From Paracoccus beibuensis (GTDB taxonomy: Bacteria; Pseudomonadota; Alphaproteobacteria; Rhodobacterales; Rhodobacteraceae), in contig NZ_JAOTBD010000017.1 in the NCBI RefSeq assembly GCF_026162625.1, positions 1 through 64,000 on the forward strand: DNA of 64,000 nt. Reading direction: 5' to 3'. Position 1 is the stretch's first letter. Each line of letters starts with the position of its first letter. The notes beneath the pieces are model-generated. The model was not told the DNA's origin, searched no databases, and worked only from the letters and a program-made list of their open reading frames with translations. The translations under genes were made by a program, and so were the position numbers. Of this stretch, positions 7,470 to 17,328 are shown one piece after another.

Positions 7470-10157
7470 TCAGTCGTCCGCCTTGGGCGCTGCCTTCTGC
7501 GGTGCGGCCTTTTTGGCGGCAGGCTTCTTCGCGGCAGGCTTTTTGGCGGCAGTCTTGGCCGCCGGCTTCTTCGCCGCCTTCTTCGGCGATTTCGCTGATT
7601 TGGCCGCGATCAGCTCCAGCGCCTGCTCGACGGTAAGATCTTCGGGCGTGGCATCGCGAGGCAGCGTCGCATTGACCTTGCCCCATTTTACGTAGGGACC
7701 ATAGCGCCCGTTCATCACCTGGATCGGGCCGCCGTCCGGATGTTCGCCCATCTCGCGCAGCGGGGCCGCGGCCGCGCCACGTCCGCGCGTCTGCTTCGAG
7801 GCGAGCACCTCGACCGCGCGGTTCATGCCGATGGTAAAGACCTCGTCCACGTCGGCGATGTTGGCGTATTTCGATCCGTGCTTGACGTAGGGGCCAAAGC
7901 GCCCGATGCCCGCCTCGATCAGCACCCCATCCTCGGGGTGGGGGCCGATGGGACGGGGCAGGGACAAGAGCTGGACGGCCTTTTCCAGGTCGAGGCTGCC
8001 GGCATCCCAACCCTTCGGGATCGAGGCGCGGGGCGGCTTCGGGGTCTCTTCGGTGGCCTCGCCGCGCTGGACATAGGGGCCGAAGCGGCCGGTCTTGAGG
8101 CTGATCGGATCGCCGGCATCCTCGCCCAGCACGCGGTCGCCTACCGGGGCCTCGCCATCGGGGGCCGACAGCGGACGCGTATAGCGGCATTCGGGATAGT
8201 TCGTGCAGCCGATGAAGGCCCCGCCCGAGCGCGCCGTCTTCAGGTTCAGCCGACCCTGGCCGCAGAGCGGACAGACACGCGGATCGCCCCCATCCGCGCG
8301 CGGCGGATACAGATGGGGCGCCAGCGCGTCGTCGATGGCATCCAGCACCTCGGTGATGCGCAGGTCGGACGTGCCTTCCAGCGCCTTCGAAAAATCCTTC
8401 CAGAAACGACCGAGGACCTCGCGCCACAGCCGGTCGCCGGCGCTGATCTCGTCCAGCTCGTTCTCCAGGTCGGCCGTGAAGTCATAGCTGACATAGCGCG
8501 GAAAGTATTTCAGCAGGAAGATCGTGACCAGCCGTCCCTTGTCCTCGGGGATCAGGCGGTTCTTGTCCTTGCGGACATAATCGCGATCCTGGATCGTCGT
8601 GACGATGCTGGCATAGGTCGACGGCCGCCCGATGCCCAGTTCCTCCATCCGCTTGACCAGGGTCGCCTCGGTATAGCGGGGCGGAGGCTGGGTGAAATGC
8701 TGGCGCGCCGCAACCTGTCCCTGGTCGTTCATCAGCAGGCCCGGCGCGGCACGTTGGCCATTCGGGGCCCGCGGCAGCGGAACGGTCCGATCACCGGCCT
8801 TGGTGAATTCGCCGTCAAAAGCATGGCCGACGAGCTTCGCGGCCTCTCCCTCGGTGATGGCGGGCAGGCGGGCGCTGTCTTCGCCTTCGTCATCGTCGCG
8901 GCCCTGGTCGTAGACGCGCAAGAAGCCGTCGAACAGCATCACCTGGCCAGTCGCGCGCAGGCCGACCTGGTTGTCGGGGCTGGCGATCTCGACCGTCGTG
9001 CGCTCCATCCGGGCGGCTTCCATCTGGCTGGCGATGGTCCGCTTCCAGATCAGGTCGTAAAGCTTGCGCTGGTCGTCGGCGCTGACCTTCAGCTGGTCGG
9101 GCGACAGCATCATGTCCGTAGGCCGGATGCATTCATGCGCTTCCTGCGCGTTCTTGGCCTTGTTCTTGTACATGCGCGGCGATTTCGGCAGGTATTTCTC
9201 GCCGAACTTGGCCTTGATCGCGTCGCGGGCGGCCATCACGGCCTCGGGCGCCATGTCGATGCCGTCGGTCCGCATGTAGGTGATCAGTCCGGCCTCGTAC
9301 AGACGCTGCGCCGCAGACATGCAGGCCTTGGCGCCCATGCCCATCTTGCGGCTGGCCTCTTGCTGCAGGGTCGAGGTCATGAAGGGTGGCCATGGATTGC
9401 GGCTCGCGGGCTTCGCGGTGACGCCCGTCACGGTCAGCGCGCGGCTGGAGACGGCGCTGACGGCCATGGCGGCCTGTTCCGCGGTGGCCAGGTCGAAGCG
9501 GTCCAGCTTGGCTCCGGCCAGTTGCACCAGCTGGGCGTCGTATTCCGCACCCGAGGGCGTGGCCAGCCGGGCATGCACGGACCAGTATTCGCGGGCCTTG
9601 AAGGCCTCGATCTCCATTTCCCGGTCGACGATCAGCCGCAGGCAGACCGACTGCACCCGGCCCGCCGACTTGGCGCCCGGCAGCTTGCGCCACAGGACCG
9701 GCGACAGGTTGAAGCCGACCAGATAGTCCAGCGCCCGGCGCGCCAGATAGGCGTCGACCAGCGGCTGGTCGATCTGGCGGGGCTTGCCCATCGCCTCGGT
9801 CACGGCGGCCTTGGTGATCGCGTTGAAGGTCACGCGGCTGACGTCGCTGCCCTTCTTCAGGGCGGGGGCCAGCGCTTCCAGCAGGTGCCAGCTGATCGCC
9901 TCGCCCTCGCGGTCGGGGTCGGTGGCCAGGATCAGCGTCTGGTCGTCCTTCAGCGCGTCCCTGATCGCCTTGAGGTGCTTCTTGCTGTCCGCCGCGACTT
10001 CCCACTTCATGTCGAATTCGTGGTCGGGATCGACGCTGCCGTCCTTGGGTGGCAGGTCGCGGACATGGCCGAAGCTGGCAAGAACGCGATAGTCCCCGCC
10101 GAGATATTTCTCGATGGTCTTGGCCTTGGCCGGGGATTCGACGACGACGACGGGCAT
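7470..10157 (-). CDS. topA: DNA topoisomerase I
   Basis: 895-residue type IA topoisomerase that relaxes negative supercoils. The start MPVVVVESPAKAKTIEKYLG at 10157 is preceded by GAGG six bases upstream; a seven-codon upstream extension is unlikely. The Toprim domain carries ATDPDREGEAISWHL, and the active-site tyrosine lies in GLITYMRTDG. A C4 zinc finger (CPLCGQGRLN ... CTNYPECRYTRPL) is followed by Topo C-terminal repeats (GRFGPYV, IGRFGPYVKHG, NGRYGPYVKWG). The last about 45 residues are a Lys/Ala-rich tail typical of alphaproteobacterial TopA. It lies 70 bp after dprA on the same strand, the usual dprA-topA pair. Confidence 0.97.
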   Translation of the reverse strand: MPVVVVESPAKAKTIEKYLGGDYRVLASFGHVRDLPPKDGSVDPDHEFDMKWEVAADSKKHLKAIRDALKDDQTLILATDPDREGEAISWHLLEALAPALKKGSDVSRVTFNAITKAAVTEAMGKPRQIDQPLVDAYLARRALDYLVGFNLSPVLWRKLPGAKSAGRVQSVCLRLIVDREMEIEAFKAREYWSVHARLATPSGAEYDAQLVQLAGAKLDRFDLATAEQAAMAVSAVSSRALTVTGVTAKPASRNPWPPFMTSTLQQEASRKMGMGAKACMSAAQRLYEAGLITYMRTDGIDMAPEAVMAARDAIKAKFGEKYLPKSPRMYKNKAKNAQEAHECIRPTDMMLSPDQLKVSADDQRKLYDLIWKRTIASQMEAARMERTTVEIASPDNQVGLRATGQVMLFDGFLRVYDQGRDDDEGEDSARLPAITEGEAAKLVGHAFDGEFTKAGDRTVPLPRAPNGQRAAPGLLMNDQGQVAARQHFTQPPPRYTEATLVKRMEELGIGRPSTYASIVTTIQDRDYVRKDKNRLIPEDKGRLVTIFLLKYFPRYVSYDFTADLENELDEISAGDRLWREVLGRFWKDFSKALEGTSDLRITEVLDAIDDALAPHLYPPRADGGDPRVCPLCGQGRLNLKTARSGGAFIGCTNYPECRYTRPLSAPDGEAPVGDRVLGEDAGDPISLKTGRFGPYVQRGEATEETPKPPRASIPKGWDAGSLDLEKAVQLLSLPRPIGPHPEDGVLIEAGIGRFGPYVKHGSKYANIADVDEVFTIGMNRAVEVLASKQTRGRGAAAAPLREMGEHPDGGPIQVMNGRYGPYVKWGKVNATLPRDATPEDLTVEQALELIAAKSAKSPKKAAKKPAAKTAAKKPAAKKPAAKKAAPQKAAPKADD

Positions 10158-10227
10158 GGTGACCTCGGGCAACTGCAATGGGGCGGCAACATGGGTGCCG
10201 GGCGGCGCGGTGTCAACGGGGCGCCGT

Positions 10228-11361
10228 TCAGGACAGCGCTACGCGGCCTCCGGCCATGCGGGTCACCCGGCCCTGCAGTTCCAGCGACAGGATCGCCGCG
10301 CTGGCCGATGCGGCGGGTACGCCGAGGTCGCGGATCAGGTCGTTCTCCTCGGTGGGGGAGGGGGTCAGGCGCGACAGGATCCGGCCCTCCAGCTGCAGGG
10401 GCGGGGTCGGGCGCGGCGGGGCCGGAGCGGTGTCGAGCAGCGCGGGCTGCCGCGTCCGCCGGCGTTCGGGCGCAGGCGCAATGGCGGCCAGCGCGTCCGC
10501 GACGTCGGCGGCACTGCGCACCAAGGTTGCACCGTCACGGATCAGCGCGTTGCAGCCCGAGGCGCGGGCATCCATCGGATGGCCGGGAACCGCCATCACC
10601 TCGCGCCCCTGATCCAGCGCGTTCTTGGCGGTGATGAGGGTGCCAGAGCGATGGGCGGCCTCGATGACGACGACCGCCGCCGACAAACCCGAGACGATGC
10701 GGTTGCGGGTCGGGAAATGGCGGGCCTGAGGTTCGGTCCCCGGCGGCTGTTCCGACACGATCACGCCGGCTTCGGCGATCTGCGCGGCCAGCGCCGCGTT
10801 TTCGGGCGGATAGATCACGTCGACCCCGCCGGCCATGACGGCGATGGTGCCTGTGGAAAGGGCGGCGGTGTGGGCGGCGGTGTCGACGCCCCGGGCCAAA
10901 CCCGCCGCGACGGTGAAGCCGGACTCTCCCAGACCGGCCGCCATGCCACGCGCCATCCGCAGCCCCAGCGACGAGGCGTTGCGCGCCCCGATCACCGCCA
11001 CCACCTGCCGCGACAGCCATGACGGATCCCCCCGGACCCAGAGGATCGGAGGTGCGCTGTCGATTTCGCGCAGCGCGTCCGGATAGTCACGCGAATCGCA
11101 GCGCAGCAGCAGCGCCCCCGCCCGGCGCCCGGCGGCCAGTTCGGCCGCGGCCACGGCTTCGGGACAGGTGCGATAGTCCGCGATCCCGGCGGCGGCCGCG
11201 ATACCGGGAAGCGCCTCCAGCGCCGCGCGGGCCGAGCCATGTTCCGCGATCATCCGGTGATAGGTCGCGGGTCCGACGCGGCGCGACCGGATCAGCCGCA
11301 GCACCGACATGTCGTCGTCCGCCGTTATCGGGGCGGGCATGCCGAATCGCGCGCTGTCCAT
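10228..11361 (-). CDS. dprA: DNA processing protein A (DprA/Smf)
   Basis: 377 residues. DprA loads RecA on incoming single-stranded DNA during transformation. The ATG at 11361 has AGGAGG five bases upstream. Visible layout: an N-terminal helical SAM-like region (LRLIRSRRVGPATYHRMI), a Rossmann domain with VAVIGARNASSLGLRMARGMA and GLARGVDTAAHTAAL, then MAGGVDVIYPPEN and ALDQGREVMAVPGHP, and a C-terminal winged-helix-like segment (ENDLIRDLGVPAASASAAILSLELQGRV). All are standard for the family. Presence alone does not show competence, since dprA is nearly universal. Confidence 0.96.
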   Translation of the reverse strand: MDSARFGMPAPITADDDMSVLRLIRSRRVGPATYHRMIAEHGSARAALEALPGIAAAAGIADYRTCPEAVAAAELAAGRRAGALLLRCDSRDYPDALREIDSAPPILWVRGDPSWLSRQVVAVIGARNASSLGLRMARGMAAGLGESGFTVAAGLARGVDTAAHTAALSTGTIAVMAGGVDVIYPPENAALAAQIAEAGVIVSEQPPGTEPQARHFPTRNRIVSGLSAAVVVIEAAHRSGTLITAKNALDQGREVMAVPGHPMDARASGCNALIRDGATLVRSAADVADALAAIAPAPERRRTRQPALLDTAPAPPRPTPPLQLEGRILSRLTPSPTEENDLIRDLGVPAASASAAILSLELQGRVTRMAGGRVALS

Positions 11362-11429
11362 GTCGCCTCCTGCTTGTCAGAAGGAAGGACTAGCCCAACG
11401 AAGGTTAACAACCGGTTAGCGTCAGGGCG

Positions 11430-12851
11430 TCAGGTGGCGGAACCACCGACCGTCAGCCCGCCGATCATCAGCGTGGGCTGGCCCACGCCCACCGGAACCC
11501 ACTGGCCCTGCTTGCCGCAATTGCCGATGCCCGGGTCCAGCGCCATGTCGTTGCCGATCGCGCGCACCTGCTGCAGTGCCGTCGCGCCGTCGCCGATCAA
11601 GGTTGCGCCGCGAATCGGGTCGCCCACGACGCCGTTCGTCACGCGATAGGCTTCGGTGCAGGAAAACACGAACTTGCCGTTGGTGATGTCCACCTGACCG
11701 CCGCCGAAGCCCACGGCATAGATCCCGTCCCTGAGGTCGGCCAGAATCGCCGCCGGATCGGCATCGCCGCCCGGCATGTAGGTGTTGGTCATCCGCGGCA
11801 TCGGCACATGCGCGAAGCTTTCGCGCCGCCCGTTGCCTGTGGGGGTCACGCCCATCAGCCGCGCGTTCTGGCGGTCCTGCATGTAACCGGTCAGGATGCC
11901 GTCCTCGATCAGCACGTTGCGGGCAGGGGGCGTGCCTTCGTCGTCGATGTTGATGCTGCCGCGGCGGTCGGGGATGGTGCCGTCGTCGACGACGGTGACG
12001 CCGGGCGCGGCGACGCGCTGACCCATCAGGCCCGCGAAGGCGCTGGCCTTCTTGCGGTTGAAATCACCCTCCAGCCCGTGGCCCACCGCCTCGTGCAGCA
12101 GGATGCCCGGCCAGCCGGGGCCAAGTACCACGTCCATCACCCCCGCAGGCGCGGGGACCGAACGCAGATTGACAAGCGCGATGCGCAGCGCCTCGTGCAC
12201 CAGGCCCTGCCAATGGTCCGGCGCCATCAGCTGTTCCAGCGCATGCCGCCCGCCGCCGCCCGCATTGCCGCTTTCGCGCCGGTCGTTGTTTTCGACGATC
12301 ACTGTGACATTAAGCCGCGTCATCGGCCGGGTGTCCGTGGCCAGCGCGCCCTCGGGGCGCAGGATCGAGACCTCCTGCACACTGCTGCCCATGGAAACGG
12401 TGACCTGAACCACCCGCGGGTCCAGCGCCCGGGCATAGTCGTCGATTTCGCGCAGCAGCGCGATGCGCCGCGCGACCGAGATCCCCTCGGCCGGGTCGAT
12501 GGCGGAATAGAGGTTTACCGGCTGCATGGCCGGGGCCGGCGCAAGGATGCCGCCCCCCTGGCCCACGGCCAGGCGCGCGGTCTCGGCGGCGCGAAGAAGG
12601 GCGGGCTCGGAAATCTCGGTCGAATGGGCATAGCCCGAAACCTCGCCCCGCACCGCGCGAAGACCGAAGCCCTGGCCCGCCATGAAACTGGAGTTGCGCA
12701 GCCGGCCGTCGTCGAAGACCAGCGACTCGGACTGGCTGCGCTCGAAGAACAGCTCTCCGTCGTCGGCGCCATTGACCGCGTCGCGCAGGATGGCCAGGGC
12801 GCGGTCGCGGTCCAGATGTGCGGCGAAGGGGTCGAAGGTCTGGCGGCTCAT
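11430..12851 (-). CDS. tldD: Metalloprotease TldD
   Basis: 473-residue zinc protease of the TldD/PmbA family; TldD-TldE heterodimers process modified peptides such as microcin B17. The metal-binding HEAVGHG is at residues 253-259 with the usual surroundings (GPGWPGILLHEAVGHGLEGD). GTPPARNVLIEDGILTGYMQD and the C-terminal Cys region (DPGIGNCGKQGQWVPVGVGQP) are also conserved. The partner tldE/pmbA is not in the window. It is divergent from ctaC across a 202 bp intergenic stretch, a common neighbourhood in Rhodobacteraceae. Confidence 0.96.
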   Translation of the reverse strand: MSRQTFDPFAAHLDRDRALAILRDAVNGADDGELFFERSQSESLVFDDGRLRNSSFMAGQGFGLRAVRGEVSGYAHSTEISEPALLRAAETARLAVGQGGGILAPAPAMQPVNLYSAIDPAEGISVARRIALLREIDDYARALDPRVVQVTVSMGSSVQEVSILRPEGALATDTRPMTRLNVTVIVENNDRRESGNAGGGGRHALEQLMAPDHWQGLVHEALRIALVNLRSVPAPAGVMDVVLGPGWPGILLHEAVGHGLEGDFNRKKASAFAGLMGQRVAAPGVTVVDDGTIPDRRGSINIDDEGTPPARNVLIEDGILTGYMQDRQNARLMGVTPTGNGRRESFAHVPMPRMTNTYMPGGDADPAAILADLRDGIYAVGFGGGQVDITNGKFVFSCTEAYRVTNGVVGDPIRGATLIGDGATALQQVRAIGNDMALDPGIGNCGKQGQWVPVGVGQPTLMIGGLTVGGSAT

Positions 12852-13053
12852 GCGGGGCTCCTGTGCGGGGGACGGGACCGGGTTCGGTCGGGCGCGGCAG
12901 CGGGTCGCGTTCCCACTTCGGCGGGAATTGCTATAGGTATGACTTGCCCGTGAGGGCGAGATATGGTCATAGAGCGGTCACTGTGAAAGGAAAAGGGGCA
13001 GCCTTGCGGCGGCCCTTGCGGCCATGACGGTCGGGCCAACGCAACGGGATGGA

Positions 13054-13959
13054 ATGATGGCAAGAGCGATGATTCGCCGTGCAGTCGCGGCAGCTACGGG
13101 GTTCGCAACTGCGGGCATGTTGGCCGGAACTGCACTGGCGCAGGATGTGCTGGGCGAACTGCCCGTTATCGGCAAACCGCAGAACGGGGCGACCGGCTTT
13201 CAGCCGCCTGCGACCGAACTGGCGCGCGATCAGCAATGGCTGGACCACTATGTGCTGATCCTGATCACCGCCGTGACGGTGCTGGTCTGCCTTCTGATCC
13301 TGATCGTGATCTTCCGCTTCAACGCCCGGTCGAACCCGGTTCCCGCGAAGTTCACCCACAACACCGTCCTGGAAATCGGCTGGACCTTGGGCCCGGTGCT
13401 GATCCTGGTCGGTATCGGCGCGTTCTCGCTGCCGATCCTGTTCCGCAGCCAGGAAATGCCGCCCGACCCCGACATCGTCATCAAGGCGACCGGCCACCAG
13501 TGGTACTGGTCCTATGAATACCCCGATAACGGGGTCGCATTCGATTCGCTGCTGCTGCCCAAGGAAGAACTGGCGGAGTACGGCTATTCCGAGGATGAAT
13601 ACCTGCTGGCGACCGACACCGCCGTGGTCGTGCCAGTGGGCCAGACCGTGCTGCTGCAGGTGACCGCCAGCGACGTGATCCATTCCTGGACCATCCCGGC
13701 CTTCGCCGTGAAGCAGGACGCCGTTCCCGGCCGGATCGCCCAGGCCTGGTTCAACGTGGAACAGGAAGGCGTCTATTTCGGCCAGTGCAGCGAGCTTTGC
13801 GGCATCAACCACGCCTACATGCCGATCGTGGTGAAGGCTGTCAGCCCTGAAATTTATGCCGCCTGGGTCGCCGAGCAGGGCGGCACCCTGGGCGAGCCCG
13901 AGGCCGCGACCGCAAGCCTGGACCCCGCCGCCGAGGTGGAGCTGGCCCGCGCTGAGTAA
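13054..13959 (+). CDS. ctaC: Cytochrome c oxidase subunit II (aa3 type)
   Basis: Carries the CuA centre that takes electrons from cytochrome c. The start is taken as the ATG at 13054 (MMARAMIRR) by likeness to Paracoccus denitrificans CtaC. A signal peptide ends near TALAQDVLG, followed by two membrane helices (about 66-90 and 107-130). The CuA ligands are complete: H210, C245, E247, C249, H253 and M256 within [20 protein letters not shown] is the conserved aromatic electron-entry patch. The mature start [13 protein letters not shown] is nearly the Paracoccus sequence. First gene of the cta cluster; subunit I (ctaD) is not here, as in P. denitrificans. Confidence 0.98.
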   Translation: MMARAMIRRAVAAATGFATAGMLAGTALAQDVLGELPVIGKPQNGATGFQPPATELARDQQWLDHYVLILITAVTVLVCLLILIVIFRFNARSNPVPAKFTHNTVLEIGWTLGPVLILVGIGAFSLPILFRSQEMPPDPDIVIKATGHQWYWSYEYPDNGVAFDSLLLPKEELAEYGYSEDEYLLATDTAVVVPVGQTVLLQVTASDVIHSWTIPAFAVKQDAVPGRIAQAWFNVEQEGVYFGQCSELCGINHAYMPIVVKAVSPEIYAAWVAEQGGTLGEPEAATASLDPAAEVELARAE

Positions 13960-14023
13960 GACAAACCCCCAGGTCGCGCCGATCCCTGAGCCGCGCGACC
14001 CAGGCCAACCGAACGAAGGTGCG

Positions 14024-14941
14024 ATGACCGATATCAACGCATATGAGACCGCGCCCGAGGCCGAGTTCGGCGACTATGTCGCCCTGCTCAAGCCGCGGGT
14101 GATGTCGCTTGTGGTCTTCACGGCCTTCGTGGGCCTGTGGGTCGCACCGGTCGACGTGCATCCGTTCATCGGCTTCTGTTCGATCCTGTTCATCGCGCTT
14201 GGCGGCGGGGCCTCCGGCGCGCTCAACATGTGGTACGACCGCGACATCGACGCGGTGATGAACCGCACGCAGGGCCGCCCGATCCCCTCGGGCCGTGTCC
14301 AGGGGACCGAGGCGCTGGGGCTGGGCATCGTGCTGGGCCTGATCTCGGTGATGATGCTGGGCCTGGTGGCGAACTGGTTCGCGGCAGGCTTCCTGCTGTT
14401 CACGATCTTCTTCTATGCGGTCGTCTACACGGTCTGGCTCAAGCGCTGGACGCCGCAGAACATCGTCATCGGCGGCGCCGCCGGGGCGTTTCCGCCGATG
14501 ATCGGATGGGCCTGCGCAACGGGCGGCATCACGGTCGAATCGCTGCTGATGTTCGCGCTGATCTTCTTCTGGACGCCGCCGCATTTCTGGGCGCTCGCGC
14601 TGTTCATGAAGGAGGACTATCACAAGGCTGGCGTGCCGATGCTGACCGTCACCCACGGTCGCCGCGCCACGCGGGTGCACATCTTCGCATATACGCTCGT
14701 CCTTGCGCCCTTCGCGGTCTGGCTGGGGCTGACCTCGATCGGCGGGCCACTCTACATGGCGGTGGCGGTGGTGCTCAACGCGGCCTTCATCCGCGGCGGC
14801 TGGCAGATCATGCGCCGGGCCGAGGATGAGGCGGTCGCCGACGGCTACGCGGTGGAAAAGCGCGTCTTCAAGCTGTCGCTCTATTTTCTGTTCCTGCATT
14901 TCCTCGCCCTGCTGGTGCAGGGCTGGATAGGAGGTTGGTGA
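14024..14941 (+). CDS. ctaB: Protoheme IX farnesyltransferase (heme O synthase)
   Basis: 305-residue polytopic membrane enzyme that adds farnesyl to heme B, supplying heme O for heme A of the aa3 oxidase. The prenyltransferase motif [15 protein letters not shown] and the second aspartate-containing loop ([15 protein letters not shown]) are present, with [20 protein letters not shown] at the start of the first helix. Nine membrane helices are expected. It starts at ATG 14024 ([12 protein letters not shown]) with GAACGAAGGTGCG upstream. It sits between ctaC and the small cta protein in the Paracoccus order, ending in a TGATG overlap with the next gene. Confidence 0.97.
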   Translation: MTDINAYETAPEAEFGDYVALLKPRVMSLVVFTAFVGLWVAPVDVHPFIGFCSILFIALGGGASGALNMWYDRDIDAVMNRTQGRPIPSGRVQGTEALGLGIVLGLISVMMLGLVANWFAAGFLLFTIFFYAVVYTVWLKRWTPQNIVIGGAAGAFPPMIGWACATGGITVESLLMFALIFFWTPPHFWALALFMKEDYHKAGVPMLTVTHGRRATRVHIFAYTLVLAPFAVWLGLTSIGGPLYMAVAVVLNAAFIRGGWQIMRRAEDEAVADGYAVEKRVFKLSLYFLFLHFLALLVQGWIGGW

Positions 14942-15144
14942 TGGCATTGCATGCCGAACACGATCTGCATTCGCGGCGCCGGTCGCGCAACACGGGCCTG
15001 GGCATCGTGCTTCTGGCCTTCGTGGCGCTGGTCTTCGCGCTGACGGTGGTCAAGGTGCGCCAGGGTGGGTTGGTCGAGGCCTTCGACCACCAGCCCCGCG
15101 TCTCGCTGACCCCGGTCGAGCCTGCGCCGAAGGCCGCTCCATGA
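14941..15144 (+). CDS. Small single-span cytochrome c oxidase cluster protein (CoxF-like)
   Basis: 67 residues with one transmembrane helix ([20 protein letters not shown]), a His/Arg-rich N-terminus ([16 protein letters not shown]) and a short periplasmic Pro-rich tail. It occupies the same place between ctaB and ctaG as the small open reading frame of the Paracoccus and Rhodobacter cta clusters, annotated there as a cytochrome c oxidase assembly or accessory protein. Start ATG 14941 overlaps the ctaB stop and has AGGAGG at the right spacing; its stop overlaps the ctaG ATG. Function is inferred only from context. Confidence 0.85.
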   Translation: MALHAEHDLHSRRRSRNTGLGIVLLAFVALVFALTVVKVRQGGLVEAFDHQPRVSLTPVEPAPKAAP

Positions 15145-15713
15145 AGCGTTTGAGCCCCGAGGGCCGTACGGTTGCCATGCTGCTGGGCATCGTCGTCACG
15201 ATGGGCGCGCTGGCCTGGGCCGCGGTTCCTTTCTACAACTGGTTCTGCAGCGTCACCGGCTTCGGCGGCACCACGCAGGTCTCCGAAAGCGTCTCGGACG
15301 AGGTTCTGGACGAGGTCGTGCGGGTGCGCTTCGACGCCAATACCGACGAAAATCTGGAATGGACCTTCCGGCCGATGCAGACGCGCATGGACCTGAAGAT
15401 TGGCGAGAACGGGTTGGCCTTCTACGAGGCGATCAACAACTCCGACGTGCCGATCACCGGGACCGCCAGCTACAACGTCGCACCCGAGGTCGCGGGCTAC
15501 TACTTCATCAAGGTCGAGTGCTTCTGCTTCACCGAGCAGACGCTGCAACCCGGCGAGCGGGTCGAGATGCCGGTCAGCTTCTTTGTTGATCCGGAACTGG
15601 TCAGCGACCGCGACGCAAACTTTGTCCGCGACATCACGCTGTCCTATACCTTCCACAGGACCGAGCCGCGGCAGGCCGCGCTTGACACGCGCTCGGCCGA
15701 CACCATCAACTGA
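15141..15713 (+). CDS. ctaG: Cytochrome c oxidase assembly protein CtaG (Cox11)
   Basis: 190-residue copper chaperone that delivers copper to the CuB site of subunit I. It has one N-terminal membrane anchor ([26 protein letters not shown]) and a periplasmic immunoglobulin-like domain with the copper-binding CFCF motif ([13 protein letters not shown]), followed by the conserved [10 protein letters not shown]. The cysteine in [13 protein letters not shown] is also conserved. It starts in a four-base overlap with the preceding small gene. Confidence 0.97.
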   Translation: MKRLSPEGRTVAMLLGIVVTMGALAWAAVPFYNWFCSVTGFGGTTQVSESVSDEVLDEVVRVRFDANTDENLEWTFRPMQTRMDLKIGENGLAFYEAINNSDVPITGTASYNVAPEVAGYYFIKVECFCFTEQTLQPGERVEMPVSFFVDPELVSDRDANFVRDITLSYTFHRTEPRQAALDTRSADTIN

Positions 15714-15745
15714 GACGAATTCGAGGGAGCCGACGGGGATCCGCC

Positions 15746-16573
15746 ATGGCGCACGCTAAGAACCACGACTATCACATTCTTCCGGCCTCGGTCTGGCCGT
15801 TCCTGGCGGCCGTCGCGGTCTTCGTCATGCTGTTTGGCGCCGTTGCCTGGATGACGGGCGAGGTGACGCTGATGGGCGCCTCGATCACCGGCCCCTGGAT
15901 GTTCGCGATCGGCCTGGTCGCCACGACCTATGTCGCCTTCGCCTGGTGGGCGGACATCGTGCGCGAGGCCGAGCAGGGCGACCACACCCCGGTCGTCCGC
16001 CTCGGCCTTCAGTACGGCTTCATCCTGTTCGTGATGTCCGAGGCGATGCTGTTCGTCACGCTGTTCTGGAACTTCATCAAGCATGCGATGTATCCGATGG
16101 GCGAGGAAAGCCCGATCGTCGACGGCGTCTGGCCGCCGGAAGGCATCGTCACCTTCGACCCTTGGCACCTGCCGTTCATCAACACGCTGATCCTGCTGTT
16201 GTCCGGCGTCGCCGTCACCTGGGCCCACCATGCGTGGGCGCATGAAGGCGACCGCAAGGTCGCGATCAACGGCCTGGCCATCGCAGTCGTCCTGGGCCTC
16301 GCGTTCACCGGCCTGCAGGCCTACGAATACAGCCACGCCGCCTTTGGCCTGGCCGACACGGCCTATGCCTCTGCGTTCTACATCGCGACCGGCTTCCACG
16401 GCCTTCACGTCATCATCGGGACCATCTTCCTGGCCGTCTGCCTGCTGCGCTTCAGCCGCGGCCAGATGACCCGCGACCAGCATGTCGGCTTCGAGGCTGC
16501 CGCCTGGTACTGGCACTTCGTCGACGTGATCTGGCTGGTCCTGTTCGCCGTCATCTACGTCTGGGGCAGCTGA
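15746..16573 (+). CDS. ctaE: Cytochrome c oxidase subunit III
   Basis: 275 residues, seven membrane helices. The start [19 protein letters not shown] and large internal blocks ([70 protein letters not shown]) closely match Paracoccus denitrificans CtaE. This is one of the reasons for placing the window in or near Paracoccus. Subunit III stabilises the oxidase and supports proton uptake. A hairpin with a T-run follows, so the structural cluster probably terminates here before surf1. Confidence 0.98.
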   Translation: MAHAKNHDYHILPASVWPFLAAVAVFVMLFGAVAWMTGEVTLMGASITGPWMFAIGLVATTYVAFAWWADIVREAEQGDHTPVVRLGLQYGFILFVMSEAMLFVTLFWNFIKHAMYPMGEESPIVDGVWPPEGIVTFDPWHLPFINTLILLLSGVAVTWAHHAWAHEGDRKVAINGLAIAVVLGLAFTGLQAYEYSHAAFGLADTAYASAFYIATGFHGLHVIIGTIFLAVCLLRFSRGQMTRDQHVGFEAAAWYWHFVDVIWLVLFAVIYVWGS

Positions 16574-16596
16574 CCTCCCCGACCTGAGACCAAGGG

Positions 16597-16624
16597 CGCG
16601 CGGGGGGACACCTCCGCGCGTTTT
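16597..16624 (+). terminator. Intrinsic terminator between ctaE and the SURF1 gene
   Basis: CGCGCGG (16597-16603) pairs with CCGCGCG (16614-16620) across a ten-base loop and is followed at once by TTTTG. It sits 23 bp after the ctaE stop. The SURF1 ribosome binding site lies about 10 bp beyond it, so it could act as a partial terminator setting the structural to assembly gene ratio. Confidence 0.75.
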
Positions 16625-16646
16625 GCGTTGCCCCAGGAGCATGCCC

Positions 16647-17318
16647 ATGCGCCGCTATCTGTTCCCCCTGATCCTTGGCATCGTCGGCTGCGCCATCCTG
16701 CTGCAGCTGGGCCTGTGGCAACTGGACCGGCTGCGGTGGAAGGAAGGCATGCTGGACGAGATCCGCGCCGGGATTGAGAGCGACCCCGTGCCGCTGCCGG
16801 ACCAGATCGACCTGTCGATGAAGTACCTGCCGGTAACCGTCTCCGGCACCACCACCGGGGCCGAGATCGACGTGCTGTCCCATGATCGCGACCAGGGCGC
16901 GGGCTATCAGGTCGTTTCTCGCTTCGTCACCGATGACGGGCGGGCGATCCTTCTCGACCGCGGCTTCGTCCCGCAGGAGCTGCGCCATGCCGACCGTCCG
17001 CCCGTCCGGCTGGAGGTGCAGGGCAACCTGCACTGGCCGCAGGACGCCAGCAGTTCGACCCCCGCGCCGAACCTTGAGGAGAACATCTGGTTCGCCCGCG
17101 ATGTCGACGCCATGGCCGAAGCCCTGGATACGCAGCCGGTCCTGGTCGTGGCCAGCTTCATCACCGGCGACAACCAGGGGGCCGAGCCAGTTCCCGTGGC
17201 CGTCGAGGGCATTCCCAACAACCACCTGTCCTATGCCGTGCAATGGTTCCTGATCGCGGCGACATGGGCGGTAATGACACTGGCGCTGATCTGGCGTATC
17301 AGGCAGCGCAGCTATTGA
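16647..17318 (+). CDS. SURF1 family oxidase assembly protein
   Basis: 223 residues with the SURF1 topology: an N-terminal membrane helix (YLFPLILGIVGCAILLQLGLWQLDRL), a periplasmic domain with VSRFVTDDGRAILLDRGFVPQE, and a C-terminal helix (WFLIAATWAVMTLALIWRI) preceded by NNHLSYAVQW. SURF1 helps insert heme A into subunit I. I chose ATG 16647 (MRRYLF) because CAGGAG is about seven bases upstream; ATG 16641 is too close to it. It lies between ctaE and thrC, as in other Rhodobacteraceae. Confidence 0.93.
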   Translation: MRRYLFPLILGIVGCAILLQLGLWQLDRLRWKEGMLDEIRAGIESDPVPLPDQIDLSMKYLPVTVSGTTTGAEIDVLSHDRDQGAGYQVVSRFVTDDGRAILLDRGFVPQELRHADRPPVRLEVQGNLHWPQDASSSTPAPNLEENIWFARDVDAMAEALDTQPVLVVASFITGDNQGAEPVPVAVEGIPNNHLSYAVQWFLIAATWAVMTLALIWRIRQRSY

Positions 17319-17328
17319 AGGAAGACCG

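Noticed and set aside
7740..10634. 964-codon plus-strand open frame antisense to topA and dprA
   Set aside because: Typical high-GC antisense frame rich in Arg/Gly/Gln/His; topA on the other strand has complete catalytic motifs.
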